This document shows positions 12,689 through 22,175 of a DNA stretch of 30,248 nt, piece by piece. The position numbers and the translations under genes were made by a program. The notes below the pieces were generated by a model. The model was given only the letters and a program-made list of their open reading frames with translations. It ran no database searches and was not told the origin of the DNA. Numbering within the stretch: position 1 is the stretch's first letter; each line of letters opens with the position of its first letter. Source of the stretch: a virus. The DNA lies in the IMG/VR virus record IMGVR_UViG_3300021964_000324, positions 1-30,248 of that record, one strand, 5' to 3'.

Positions 12689-13838
12689 AGTATTCGCAGA
12701 TATTGATGAGGCAGTAAATCAGGGATACAGATACATTTTTTTAAGAGGGTCAACGAGGAGCGGAAAAACAATAGCATGCCTACAATATATTATCATAGAA
12801 TGTCTTAAGACCCCAAACCTATCAGCGACAATAGCCCGTGCTACACAAGTATCATTAAAGAATACCATACTCGTAGATTTCAAGGATATAATGAACTCTA
12901 TGGAAGTGTGGGATTGGGGAGTGTTTAACAAGGTAGATAATACCTACACATTCCCAAATAAAAGTGTGATTAGGTTTGTGGGGATGGATGATACCACCTC
13001 AAGGTTAAAGGGGATGAAATCAGATATCGCAATGGTAGATGAGGTCAACTCCGTAGACATTGACCCTTACGAGCAATTGAATATCCGTTTATCTAAATGG
13101 GTATTGTGTCCGTATAACCCTGAACTCACACCAGACCATTGGATACTCAAGTATGAGGAAAGGGAGGATGCGAAATTACTTATTTCTAATTGGAGACAAA
13201 ATAGTTTCTTGGATGAAAGGACAAGGAAAGCAATTAGAGACCTCAAACTCACCAACCCTGATTTGTATGAGATTTATTCAGAAGGAAGGATTGTTGAACC
13301 AAGAGAGAAAATCTTTACAGAGGTCCAAACTTACACACAAGCACCAGAAACTAAACAGGTATACTACGGGATTGACTATGGTTATAGTTCAGACCCTTCA
13401 GCCGTCATCAAGGTATCCGTAGATGGTAAGACCCTATATTGTGAGGAGGTCCTATACGAGAAGGGTTTAACCAACCAAGATTTAGCCCACCTAATCAAAA
13501 CAGAAGGTATCACAAGGGACGATGCGGTGGTGGCTGATAGTAGTGAACCAAAGAGTATCCAAGAGTTAAACAGGGAAGGTCTACGAGTGGTAGGAGTAAA
13601 AAAAGGTTCAGGGTCAATTCTTTATGGTATCCAAAAAATGAAAAGTTTTAATATCCTTATCAAGGAGGATAGTGAAAACCTAATCAGGGAATGGAACAAC
13701 TACAAGTTTAAGAAAGACAGAAGTGGGAACATTACCAACATTCCAATAGGGGACGACCACGCATTGGACGCATTAAGGTATGTCGTATTACAATTTTTAG
13801 ACAACCTGATAAACAGAGGAAAATACATAATAGTATGA
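12669..13838 (+). CDS. terL: Terminase large subunit (389 aa)
   Basis: ATPase-nuclease that packages DNA through the portal. Walker A GSTRSGKT is at residues 27-34; Walker B MVDE at 122-125 supplies the catalytic Asp-Glu. The RNase H-like nuclease has its metal-binding aspartates in YYGIDYGYSSD (D236), VVADSSEP (D290) and DDHALDALRY (D362/D363 and D367). An in-frame TTG at 12660 would add three residues; the ATG at 12669 is preferred. At 389 aa it is compact for the family (usually 400-500) but has all motifs. The stop overlaps the next start (ATGA). The portal is not adjacent, unlike most siphoviruses. Confidence 0.93.
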   Translation: MRIQATEVFADIDEAVNQGYRYIFLRGSTRSGKTIACLQYIIIECLKTPNLSATIARATQVSLKNTILVDFKDIMNSMEVWDWGVFNKVDNTYTFPNKSVIRFVGMDDTTSRLKGMKSDIAMVDEVNSVDIDPYEQLNIRLSKWVLCPYNPELTPDHWILKYEEREDAKLLISNWRQNSFLDERTRKAIRDLKLTNPDLYEIYSEGRIVEPREKIFTEVQTYTQAPETKQVYYGIDYGYSSDPSAVIKVSVDGKTLYCEEVLYEKGLTNQDLAHLIKTEGITRDDAVVADSSEPKSIQELNREGLRVVGVKKGSGSILYGIQKMKSFNILIKEDSENLIREWNNYKFKKDRSGNITNIPIGDDHALDALRYVVLQFLDNLINRGKYIIV

Positions 13839-14524
13839 TAGAATTAAAAGTAGGAAAAAAAGACATCACACTACCTGAACGACTGACGATTAGACAATAT
13901 CAAAAGTTGAGGGAAATAGATGCGGCATCAGACCCTGTAGGTTTTGTTAGAGCCATCACCGATTTGGAAGTGGATGAAATCAAATACGCTAATAAGAAGG
14001 ATATGGACTTTGTTTTTCACTTTTTGGTGGAGAAGTATTTGGGAGGTGGTGATAAACGATTACAGACCAAGATAGAGGTTGATGGAGTGGAGTATGGATT
14101 GATGAGCCAGATAACAACCCTGAACTTTGGTGGATGGGTGGACCTTGAGTTTCTAACCACCGATGGTGTTGAAAAGAATATGAATAAGATTATGGCACTT
14201 ATGTATAGACCCATCACCAAGAAAACAGATAAGGGATTTGAGATTGAGGAATACGAACACGATACAATGTTGGAAAGAGCAGAGTTATTTATGGACCTAC
14301 CCGTAGATTACTTTTGGGGTGTTTCCAATTTTTTTTTCAATCTCGTCAAAGCATATACAGAAAGTATGAAGGCTTCTTTGGAGTATCAGAGGACGAAGGA
14401 GAAGGCGTTGACGAGGTTGAGGATGATAAACCCTCTGACCCACCTATCCAAATTGTATCAAGGTTTTACTGGTCTTGCCTTATGTCGTTATGTAAAGAGG
14501 ACATTACAAAGGTGGAAAAAATAA
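13835..14524 (+). CDS. Tail assembly chaperone, short form (gpG-like, 229 aa)
   Basis: The zero-frame product of the chaperone gene. It starts MIELKVGKKDITLPERLTIRQYQKL, the 'LPE.LT..QY..L' opening typical of tail assembly chaperones, followed by acidic helical sequence and the MDLPVDYFWGVSNFFFNLVK segment. Past residue ~168 the frame reads a basic tail (TLQRWKK end) with lower apparent constraint. The protein is presumed to coat or recruit the tape measure during tail assembly. The gene overlaps TerL by 4 nt rather than lying beside the tape measure, which is 8 kb away. The short form would be the main product if frameshifting is inefficient. Confidence 0.65.
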   Translation: MIELKVGKKDITLPERLTIRQYQKLREIDAASDPVGFVRAITDLEVDEIKYANKKDMDFVFHFLVEKYLGGGDKRLQTKIEVDGVEYGLMSQITTLNFGGWVDLEFLTTDGVEKNMNKIMALMYRPITKKTDKGFEIEEYEHDTMLERAELFMDLPVDYFWGVSNFFFNLVKAYTESMKASLEYQRTKEKALTRLRMINPLTHLSKLYQGFTGLALCRYVKRTLQRWKK

Positions 14525-14631
14525 ACAAACAATCACTCGTCCTATGTCTAAACTATTTATCAATGATAAAAGATAGAAACGAGGCTGAAAGACGAGAGAT
14601 TGAAAAGATGAAAAACAAAACACGCAGGTAA
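13835..14631 (+). CDS. Tail assembly chaperone, frameshifted long form (gpGT-like, ~265 aa)
   Basis: A -1 shift on the T-run at 14329-14335 joins 167 zero-frame residues to 98 residues of the -1 frame. That frame continues FQSRQSIYRKY, an acidic linker (SEDEGEGVDEVEDDKP) and IVSRFYWSCLMSLCKEDITK...NYLSMIKDRNE. The last part resembles the T domain seen in Bacteroidota phages (RFY..L..L...DI.....I...P....LNYLS..KDR). In lambda, gpGT's T part binds the tail tube and recruits it to the tape measure. The long-form stop overlaps the next ATG (TAATG). Because the run is a homopolymer, a sequencing indel joining one gene is an alternative. Confidence 0.7.
14329..14335 (+). promoter_or_regulatory. Programmed -1 ribosomal frameshift site
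   Basis: T_TTT_TTT in the zero frame (codons at 14330 and 14333) within a nine-base T-run, a canonical X_XXY_YYZ slippery heptamer. It precedes the switch from the chaperone N-domain to the -1-frame T domain. Confidence 0.7.
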
Positions 14632-16154
14632 TGGAGCAAGATATAACATATAAAAAACTCATTGATAAATTAAGGGATTTCGCCAATAGACATCCTAATA
14701 TCAATTCATTTGGGTTTGGTAATTTAGTAGATTTTGGTAAGGATGTGGAAAACACAGCACCCCTTTATCCATTACTCTTTGTGGTGCCAGGTCCCATAAC
14801 TTACGAACAGAATAGTTCACTATTTTCATTTCAGATATTCTTTGCTGATAGATTGAACGATGACCTTGAAGGGGCAGTATCCATCATATCACAGATGTCT
14901 ATGATATCAAGGGACCTAATGTCTTTATTCAAGTTGAATGAGGACTTTATGTATTTCGCAGAGATTGATGATACCTTATCATCACAACCTTTCCAAGAAA
15001 GATTTAACGATGTCCTTGCGGGAGTGGCAACGACATTCAATTTTAGGGTAAGTGATTACCTTGAGGTATGTGAGTTAAACCCAATCATTGAGGGACTTAC
15101 TTTAGATATCCGATACAAAGCATTTAACGCATCATCATCTTTATACACTTGGGATGAATATTACCCTAAAGCGTATATCCAAAACTTGGAGACAGGTGAT
15201 ATTGAAACATTGGTAAATCAATTTGTATGGGACGGACAGAAAGACGAATGTGGTAATCCAATGAATGTGGAAAGTCAAGTTTACAAAATGCCTATACAAA
15301 CAGGTTCAACTTGGGCTGGATTTAAGACATATTTGGACCCACAAGAAGTGGAGGATTTGGGATATGGTTTTGGTTCACCAGTCAATACTGACCCAACAAT
15401 CACAGGTAGAACATATACAAACATCAGACAAGGGTTTATCCCACCATTCTATTCTGTTGATATTTTAGAACATTATTCAGATGGTAGTGAAATATCAACA
15501 ACAAGTAATCTACTGAAGGACAATGTAAATCAATTCTATATTTCTCTTACGGGTAATTCATCGTCTGAATATCAGAACGGAGAAACTTATGTTTCAGGGT
15601 CTACATTCCAAGAGGCATGTGATAACTACTACGCAGGTGCTACAGAATACATAAGATTATACTTCAAGGCTGATGGTAGAAATTGGTGGCAAAATACGGG
15701 AACAACTTATACTTATTCAACAGAGAAATGTTCTTTAATACCATCGGATACTGATTTCTTTATAGCAAAGAATACGGGTAGTGGAATTGCTGTTGCTTCG
15801 GCATCAACGGAAGGTAATATTGTTTACTACGATACTTGTATCCCACCAACTCCTACACCGACACCTACTTCGTCAATTACACCTACACCAACAATTACAC
15901 CTACACAAACGGCTACACCAACTCTTACACCTACACAAACGGCTACTCCAACATTAACACCTACATTGACCCCAACGGGAACACAGACACCTACACCGAC
16001 AATCACTCCGACAAATACAATCACTCCAACACCGAGTATAACTCCAACGATAACACCATCACCATCAGAGATAATCACATTTAGATTATTGGCAGAAAAT
16101 AGTGATACAATAATAACAGAGGGTAATGACCCAATTAGAACAGAACAAAATTAA
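14631..16154 (+). CDS. Tail terminator/completion-like domain fused to a PT-stalk adhesin (507 aa)
   Basis: Residues ~1-160 (HPNINSFGFGNLVDFG..., LYPLLFVVPGPITY, FSFQIFFADRLNDD, SIISQMSMISRDLM) match the short tail-completion proteins of Bacteroidota phages, normally stand-alone at about 150 aa. Here they continue into an Ala/Gly/Ser/Tyr-rich domain (~170-400), a TPTP stalk at ~403-478 and a short tail (FRLLAENSDTIITEG) of the kind that ends Bacteroidota phage fibres. A neck protein carrying a surface-type stalk is unusual. The gene overlaps the chaperone stop by one base. Either the N-domain gives tail-end attachment for a decoration fibre, or a gene fusion has occurred. Confidence 0.6.
   Translation: MEQDITYKKLIDKLRDFANRHPNINSFGFGNLVDFGKDVENTAPLYPLLFVVPGPITYEQNSSLFSFQIFFADRLNDDLEGAVSIISQMSMISRDLMSLFKLNEDFMYFAEIDDTLSSQPFQERFNDVLAGVATTFNFRVSDYLEVCELNPIIEGLTLDIRYKAFNASSSLYTWDEYYPKAYIQNLETGDIETLVNQFVWDGQKDECGNPMNVESQVYKMPIQTGSTWAGFKTYLDPQEVEDLGYGFGSPVNTDPTITGRTYTNIRQGFIPPFYSVDILEHYSDGSEISTTSNLLKDNVNQFYISLTGNSSSEYQNGETYVSGSTFQEACDNYYAGATEYIRLYFKADGRNWWQNTGTTYTYSTEKCSLIPSDTDFFIAKNTGSGIAVASASTEGNIVYYDTCIPPTPTPTPTSSITPTPTITPTQTATPTLTPTQTATPTLTPTLTPTGTQTPTPTITPTNTITPTPSITPTITPSPSEIITFRLLAENSDTIITEGNDPIRTEQN
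15841..16066 (+). repeat. Longest Pro-Thr codon repeat tract
   Basis: About 225 bp of degenerate 6-bp (CCn ACn) repeats encoding the TPTP stalk of the 507-aa protein. Shorter tracts of the same kind occur at ~931-1035, ~2640-2790 and ~2986-3036, and a trace near 30115. The tracts are similar enough at DNA level to permit recombination or slippage between tail genes. Confidence 0.7.
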
Positions 16155-16165
16155 AATATAATATT

Positions 16166-17296
16166 ATGGCAGACATAAAAATCTCACAATTAAATCAAGC
16201 GGTTGATTACACACTTAACGATGTAATTGCCATAGTTGATAGTGGTTTCGCAGAAACTAAAAAAATAAACTTAAACGATATATTACGAAACACTAATAAT
16301 ATTGTAGAAAGTGGCACATTTACAAATGCTATTTCAATAGCGGCAGATGGTTTTGGTGCTAATTTCCAATCTATTAGGGGGAGTTCAACCACATCGGCAG
16401 TTGTTGCGGGTATGGAATGTTATATTGATAACGGACAAAATGCGTTTATCGGTGGGGCACAAGGTTCAAGTATCCAAGCGGGAGCCGCAGGTCATAACGC
16501 AATAGCAGGTTGTGATGGTGTAAGTATTACGGGTGGATACAATCACTTTATCGGTGGTTCGTATAACGGACCTTCTATCGTAGGTGGTGAGGAATGTGTA
16601 ATTCTTGCTTCCGTTGGTGGAACACAAGTGAGCGGTAATAGAAATGCGGCAATTGCTACACAAGGTTTCGTCATCGGTGGTAATAGTGAAAAAGCCGCTG
16701 GTGTTGGAGCAGAAGCAGGTGGTTGGAATGGTCCAAGATATTCTTTCGCTGGTGGTGGTTATTCCTTAAATTGTAATAACGATGGTGGAAACGACCACGC
16801 AGCATTAGCATACAACGGACTTACTTTTGACGGAACCAACAAAGGTGGTTATTTATACAAGGTATTAGGTGGGGCAGTCCAAAACGGGACAATAGAAAAC
16901 GACATCTGTGCGTTGATTGCGGCATCGGGTAGAACGACAATATACGACCAAACATTACATACCGACAACTTATATTCTTGGGGTCGTATCCAAAGTGCTA
17001 CAAATGTATCAACAACAATATCAAACGAACAATTCTTAACGGGTGGTTTAGGTATGGTTCAATACACAGATGTATCTGCGGGAAACCTTAACCTTAAAAT
17101 CAACGATGTTAGAAATGGTGAGGTATACCATTGGGTAATAGATAACCAAACAGGTGGTAGTGTATCAATCAATTCAACGGCAACTAATACTGGATTTACA
17201 ATCACAGATAACTCGTCTAATTCATTAACGACTGGACCACACATCTTTACTATTGTAGTTGTAAATAATAAAATCATTATTGAAGGAACACACTAA
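16166..17296 (+). CDS. Tail fibre with Gly-rich repeat body (376 aa)
   Basis: The N-terminus (MADIKISQLNQAVDYTLNDV..IVDSG.....INLNDIL) is the common phage fibre anchor 'I.QLP......D..PI...G....I...'. Residues ~75-210 are short Gly/Ala/Asn/Ser repeats with alternating hydrophobics (GHNAIAGCDGVSITGGYN, GGSYNGPSIVGG, FVIGGNSEKAAG), like the left-handed beta-roll of YadA-type trimeric adhesin heads or a triple beta-helix. The C-terminus is a beta-rich domain ending VVVNNKIIIEGTH. No PT stalk. A trimeric host-binding fibre is the most likely role; the ligand is unknown. Confidence 0.65.
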   Translation: MADIKISQLNQAVDYTLNDVIAIVDSGFAETKKINLNDILRNTNNIVESGTFTNAISIAADGFGANFQSIRGSSTTSAVVAGMECYIDNGQNAFIGGAQGSSIQAGAAGHNAIAGCDGVSITGGYNHFIGGSYNGPSIVGGEECVILASVGGTQVSGNRNAAIATQGFVIGGNSEKAAGVGAEAGGWNGPRYSFAGGGYSLNCNNDGGNDHAALAYNGLTFDGTNKGGYLYKVLGGAVQNGTIENDICALIAASGRTTIYDQTLHTDNLYSWGRIQSATNVSTTISNEQFLTGGLGMVQYTDVSAGNLNLKINDVRNGEVYHWVIDNQTGGSVSINSTATNTGFTITDNSSNSLTTGPHIFTIVVVNNKIIIEGTH

Positions 17297-17302
17297 TAGA
17301 AT

Positions 17303-17827
17303 ATGTTTGACGAGATAGCAAATATGATGGTTGAAAATGTCCGCTACTACCTCAAGCAGGGGTGGCAGAGTAAAGGATATGGAGGGTCCCCAAATAAGAT
17401 AGGGATTGGACCAAAGATTGCTACATCGGACCTATACAACTACATTACTCCACAAGTAGAATACGACGCTAACGGGTTCCCTGAAAGTTTCGTAATCATA
17501 ATGGAGGACTACTGGTATTTCGTAGACGAGGGTAGGAAACCTGGTAAGTTTCCACCTGTTATGGCAATACGAAATTGGATATTGGATAAACCCGTATCCT
17601 TCAGACCAATAAACGGAAAGATACCTTCACTAAAACAACAGACCTATTTGATTGGTCGTAGTATCGCAAAGAAAGGAACGGCAGGGACTAACTTTACAGA
17701 GTTGGCACTTGAGAAAACTTTGGAGGATGCGATAGACAAGTTTGGTGAAGCATTCGCAGAACAGATAGAGGAGTTTTTAGACCTCCGTATCTTTACTGGT
17801 AGAGACCAAGCAGATTTAATACTATAA
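17303..17827 (+). CDS. HK97 gp10-like tail completion / neck protein (174 aa)
   Basis: The signature YWYFVDEGRKPGKFPPVMAIRNWI (~71-93) followed by helical LKQQTYLIGRSIAKKG...NFTELALEKTL is characteristic of the HK97 gp10-like family in Bacteroidota phages ('W..VE.GRKPGK.PP...I..WI'). These proteins act at the head-tail junction. The stop overlaps the next start (TAATG). Placement among tail genes rather than near the portal and connector is part of the scrambled gene order. Confidence 0.7.
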   Translation: MFDEIANMMVENVRYYLKQGWQSKGYGGSPNKIGIGPKIATSDLYNYITPQVEYDANGFPESFVIIMEDYWYFVDEGRKPGKFPPVMAIRNWILDKPVSFRPINGKIPSLKQQTYLIGRSIAKKGTAGTNFTELALEKTLEDAIDKFGEAFAEQIEEFLDLRIFTGRDQADLIL

Positions 17828-19482
17828 TGGCTATTACAATAGAAAGACAACCTGAAGCACTACAACCCTCAATGACGGACGGGTTGTTTTATACATTAAG
17901 TTCAACGAAATCAGACCAAATTAAATACAGATATGTATTTGAGGTTTATGTGAACGGAACAAGAGTATTCACTGGTAAATCAACACCTAACCCTGAAGGT
18001 TTGGGAGTGATAGACATTAGTGATATTATACAGACATACGCTAATTCATCCGTTGAAATCAACGATGCTATTAGTTCACAATACATTCATCAAACAGAAA
18101 GATTTTCAACCTTTGATAAGACAGAGGTTATCAACTATTATGTGATACTTGGTGAGGAATACGCAGCAGACACAAACTCTGCGGTAATAACATATCGTGG
18201 TATTGATGATGTGGCGGGTAATCCAGCATTACAATCACAAACTAAAAAATCATTCAACGGGACTTACCCAACAAACATCTATGGTAATAGACAAGATTTT
18301 GTGAATACCCCTTATGTGTTAAACACAACACCAACACAATACCAACAAGGATTATTCTTAACCAACTCACCTCGTATTGTTGATGTGGGTATCAACGACA
18401 GACACACTTTATCATTCTTTAACTACGAGTTGGGTGATGACCTTATATCTTATGGATATCAGGTTGAATACACCTTCTACGATGACGCTGGTGTCCTTAT
18501 TTCATCTGCGACATTAGATAACATTACCACGAATGGTGGAGGTCCTCTAACGGGACTTACGGGGTTAGGATATGATGAGTTAGGTATTATCCCTTCAGCA
18601 TATACTTACAATGTTGTGAATGTGGCATCGGGTCCATACAATGTGGAACAGAGTATTGGATTACCAACAGGGACAAAATATTATGAGGTTAAACTAAAAG
18701 GTAAAAACCAATCATCATCGGTAGGATGTCCTACAGGTTATTTGGCAGGTTATGCCGAGAGTTGTGGGTTTGGATATCAGATACCCGTTTGTTATCCAAC
18801 GGGTGAGACCTCAACAAGATACTATTGGCCCAGTGGTATTTCCCAATGGAGCCCTGATTGTTTCTTTTTAGCAGCATCGGGTGGACCTGGTGGTGAGGCA
18901 TTCACGGGAGGAACAAATTACGGAACGGATTGTGGTGCCTGTTATGATGTTGAGTTTGGTGGATTACCTGAAAGTCCACCTAATGTTATTGAGACGAGTG
19001 GTTCACCAATCACCTCATTGACGGCAATATCAGAGACCTTCCAATTTAACATTGAATACGATTGTGATTATTGGAACAACAAACAACTCGTATGGAAAAA
19101 CAGATACGGAGCGTTTGACTATTACAAGTTCACTCGTAGAAAAGGTGAGGGTCTAAATATTGAAAGACAGACCTACAAACAATCACCAGTATCGTGGGGT
19201 TCATCAAACCCTGAAAAGACAAGGATTAGTAGAGGTCTAACGGACTTTAATGTATCCATTGATGAAACGCATGTAATCAACACAGGGTTTGTAAATCAAG
19301 CCACGATGGTATGGTTAGAGGAATGTTATACATCACCAGAGGTTTACTTAATTGAAACTGATGGGACCTTATTTCCAATCAACATTACCTCAACGGATTA
19401 CATTAGAAAGAACAAAGGTAATAGAGAGATTGTAAACTTGGAATTGACTTACACATATTCTAACAACATTAAATTGATATGA
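17827..19482 (+). CDS. Distal tail structural protein (551 aa)
   Basis: A 551-residue beta-rich protein with no membrane segments. The N-terminal domain (ALQPSMTDGLFYTLSST..., YRYVFEVYVNGTRVF, NPEGLGVIDISDIIQTY) and the late LVWKNRYGAFDYYKFTRRKG segment are seen in large tail proteins of Bacteroidota siphoviruses encoded just before the baseplate gene. The middle (~290-360) carries several cysteines (VGCPTGYL, SCGFGYQ, CYPTGE, CGACYD) and could be an inserted adhesive module. Overlaps the next gene by 4 nt. Distal tail or tail-tip role is inferred from order and family resemblance. Confidence 0.6.
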   Translation: MAITIERQPEALQPSMTDGLFYTLSSTKSDQIKYRYVFEVYVNGTRVFTGKSTPNPEGLGVIDISDIIQTYANSSVEINDAISSQYIHQTERFSTFDKTEVINYYVILGEEYAADTNSAVITYRGIDDVAGNPALQSQTKKSFNGTYPTNIYGNRQDFVNTPYVLNTTPTQYQQGLFLTNSPRIVDVGINDRHTLSFFNYELGDDLISYGYQVEYTFYDDAGVLISSATLDNITTNGGGPLTGLTGLGYDELGIIPSAYTYNVVNVASGPYNVEQSIGLPTGTKYYEVKLKGKNQSSSVGCPTGYLAGYAESCGFGYQIPVCYPTGETSTRYYWPSGISQWSPDCFFLAASGGPGGEAFTGGTNYGTDCGACYDVEFGGLPESPPNVIETSGSPITSLTAISETFQFNIEYDCDYWNNKQLVWKNRYGAFDYYKFTRRKGEGLNIERQTYKQSPVSWGSSNPEKTRISRGLTDFNVSIDETHVINTGFVNQATMVWLEECYTSPEVYLIETDGTLFPINITSTDYIRKNKGNREIVNLELTYTYSNNIKLI

Positions 19483-22175
19483 TGAAAACAAGGTTGAAAA
19501 TAAAACCCGATAGTGAGTGGTTGGGTTTGGACTTATATGACGACCTACCTATTTCAGTTGTAATATCCCAAGAGGACATTACAGAGTTGGGTAGTTCATC
19601 TTACAAATACTCAAAGACATTTACCCTACCAGGGACTAAAAACAACAATCAGATATTCAGTGGTTTCTACTCTGTGGTGGGTATTGATTTTGATGCTCTT
19701 ACCAAGATTGAGTGTGTGGTAGAAAATGGTGGTGCTGTTATCTTTGAGGGTTTCCTTCGTCTGAATGCTGTTATCCATACGGGTGATTACCTTGAGTATG
19801 AGGTATACATCCTTACCGAGTTATCTGACTTTAGTTCAGAGATACAAGGGTTGAACCTTGACGACCTTGACTACCAAGATTTGGACCACGACAATGATTA
19901 CAGAAACATCACCACATCGTGGAGTTATACGGGTGGGACATCGGGTCTATTCAACGGACAGATACTTTATCCCCTATACAATTATGGTCTTATCTACGAT
20001 AGTAATGATAACCCATCGTTTACCTTTTCATTGAGTGGTGATAGTTCATTCAGTGGAGCATCCAACGCAGTGCCAGAGGAATACTTTAAGCCCTCAATCC
20101 AACTCAAGTCAGTATTGGATAGGGTATTTTCCGCAACATCATATACTTACGAAAGTGAGTTTTTCAATACTGACTATTTCAAGTCGTTGTATATGTCCTT
20201 ATCCAACACAGACAACATTGGTATTACAAGGGAGGACGAGGACACAGAGAACAGAAACAAGTTCAAGGTCTATGGTCCTAACACTGCCTATTTGTGGAAT
20301 GTGAATGATAAGAGAAAACCATTAGTATTTAATACCTTTGACCCTGATGGTTATGACCCATTGAATATGTTTACATTGGATAATGATTACCCATCTACGA
20401 GTAGCCCTGATGATTACCAAAATTATTACAATGTCCCAACATCGGGTGATTACTATTTCAACTTAAAGTTTTCGTATAAGCAGGTTTTATCATCATACGC
20501 ACCTACCTATTTCCGTATCAAGGCTTACAAATCTACGACCCCTAACAACATAGATGTAAACGGAACACTATTTTATCAAACACCTGGTTCAGGGTATGCG
20601 GCAATTCAAGGTGGATACCAAGATGCTAATGTATTCTTTTCAGGTGGTTCGTTAAATGCGAATGAGTATGTCGGATTATACCTTGAGATTATTGATAGTG
20701 CTGGTGCTCCAACAGGTGGTGTATATTTTATTGGTTATCAAACACAAGGGACCCCGATGTGGGATTTATACACCTCACCATCATTACAGGGAACGAGTAA
20801 TGTAAGTGTAAGATTACAGATGCCAGATATTTCAGTATCCGATTATTTCAATTCGTTGGTTAAGATGTTTAACCTTACCATTCAGAAGGACGAGGTGGAT
20901 AAGGTATTGAGAATTGAGCCTTGGAATACTTACTACAACGACACGGATAGGGTTAAAAAGGATTGGACCCAAAAGATAGATTTTGATAGTAGTTTCCGTG
21001 TTGAACCTTTGGATTTCAATTTATCTAAAGATGTAATATGGACCTATGAAAGTGCGGGTGATGAGGTATTGGGAAAATACTACGAGGATAATTTCAACAA
21101 CATCTTTGGAAACAAGGTATACACCGCATCCTCAAACATCCTAACGGGAGAACAGGAGTTGTCTATACCCTACAGACCATTCCCAACGAATACAATACCA
21201 GGAAGTGATTATGTGATTATGGGAAGGACTTGTAAGGTTGATGATAACGGGTTGGAGAAACCTGTAGCAGGAGACCCTCACATATTCTTTTGGGTAGGTA
21301 ATAGATTTATGTATAAGAACGACAATGGTTCAGGTCAAGGTAGTTGGTATATGGGTAGTGGTGGAACACAAGTAGAATGGAATACATACCCCGCAGTCAA
21401 TCACCTATCCACTCTAAACGATGTTGATAATACAGATTTTTCTGACCTCAACTTTAGAAACTATTGGGATTTCTTTATCAACAACAATGATGTGGTAAAC
21501 CCATATAGTTCATTCAACCTATATTCAGCATGGTGGCAGGAATACATTGAAAACTTATACTCCAATGAAGCCAGAAGGTTAGAAGGTAGATTTTACCTTG
21601 AACCTAAAGATATCGGTGAAATTAAGTTAAATGATAAGATATTCATTAAGGACAATTTTTGGAGGATTGAAAAGATTGAGGACGCAGACCTTGTAAATCC
21701 AAAGTTGACGGAGGTATCCTTACTCAAGGAGATTACGGGTTTCTACGATAAACAACCACCAGCACCCGATTACACCCTTAACCCTACACCTAACCAATCT
21801 TACCCTTCACCATCACCAAATGTGTTGTCTTGGTATTTTGAGAACCTATTGGGGTCATATAGTATCAACATCACTGAACCTAACTTACAAGTGAGACAAC
21901 TAAACCCACCAGCAACATTGGTGAATACCTCTGCTATGGGTAGTGGGTCTGTCGGTTTCTACAATAATAATTTGAGAATTATTGCGACATTCACTTATAG
22001 AAATTATGGTGGTTCAATAAACAATATACAACTAACATTTGGTTCAAGTAGTGGGGATGATAGTTATGGAGTATTACAGATACCACAACCAGGTGATAAT
22101 GTTTCTTACGAATTAGACATCACAAGGTATTTCCCTGCGAGTGGTAATCTATACGCAACAATATCCACCTACTAA
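19479..22175 (+). CDS. Baseplate / tail-tip protein (898 aa)
   Basis: The second largest structural protein. The N-terminal pattern Y.YSKTFTLPGTKNNNQIFSGF and the following LRLNAVIHTGDYLEYEVYILTE are typical of the tail-tip proteins of Bacteroidota phages (often compared with gp27/Tal-like hubs). A Ser-rich beta domain fills ~150-500, a VSDYFNSLVKMFNLTIQKD...LRIEPW segment lies near 450-485, and the C-terminus has a short Pro-rich linker (NPTPNQSYPSPSPN) before a final ~120-residue beta domain, perhaps a carbohydrate-binding head. No enzymatic peptidoglycan hydrolase motif was recognised. It immediately precedes the tape measure. Confidence 0.6.
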   Translation: MMKTRLKIKPDSEWLGLDLYDDLPISVVISQEDITELGSSSYKYSKTFTLPGTKNNNQIFSGFYSVVGIDFDALTKIECVVENGGAVIFEGFLRLNAVIHTGDYLEYEVYILTELSDFSSEIQGLNLDDLDYQDLDHDNDYRNITTSWSYTGGTSGLFNGQILYPLYNYGLIYDSNDNPSFTFSLSGDSSFSGASNAVPEEYFKPSIQLKSVLDRVFSATSYTYESEFFNTDYFKSLYMSLSNTDNIGITREDEDTENRNKFKVYGPNTAYLWNVNDKRKPLVFNTFDPDGYDPLNMFTLDNDYPSTSSPDDYQNYYNVPTSGDYYFNLKFSYKQVLSSYAPTYFRIKAYKSTTPNNIDVNGTLFYQTPGSGYAAIQGGYQDANVFFSGGSLNANEYVGLYLEIIDSAGAPTGGVYFIGYQTQGTPMWDLYTSPSLQGTSNVSVRLQMPDISVSDYFNSLVKMFNLTIQKDEVDKVLRIEPWNTYYNDTDRVKKDWTQKIDFDSSFRVEPLDFNLSKDVIWTYESAGDEVLGKYYEDNFNNIFGNKVYTASSNILTGEQELSIPYRPFPTNTIPGSDYVIMGRTCKVDDNGLEKPVAGDPHIFFWVGNRFMYKNDNGSGQGSWYMGSGGTQVEWNTYPAVNHLSTLNDVDNTDFSDLNFRNYWDFFINNNDVVNPYSSFNLYSAWWQEYIENLYSNEARRLEGRFYLEPKDIGEIKLNDKIFIKDNFWRIEKIEDADLVNPKLTEVSLLKEITGFYDKQPPAPDYTLNPTPNQSYPSPSPNVLSWYFENLLGSYSINITEPNLQVRQLNPPATLVNTSAMGSGSVGFYNNNLRIIATFTYRNYGGSINNIQLTFGSSSGDDSYGVLQIPQPGDNVSYELDITRYFPASGNLYATISTY

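Noticed and set aside
13835-14631. Two independent overlapping genes instead of a frameshift pair
   Set aside because: The first ATG of the -1 frame (14314) lies inside the chaperone core just before the slippery run, and the conserved part lies only downstream of the run.
15827-16078. Minus-strand 83-aa ORF made of Val-Gly repeats
   Set aside because: It is the antisense reading of the TPTP codon tract of the 507-aa protein; the repeat keeps every frame open.
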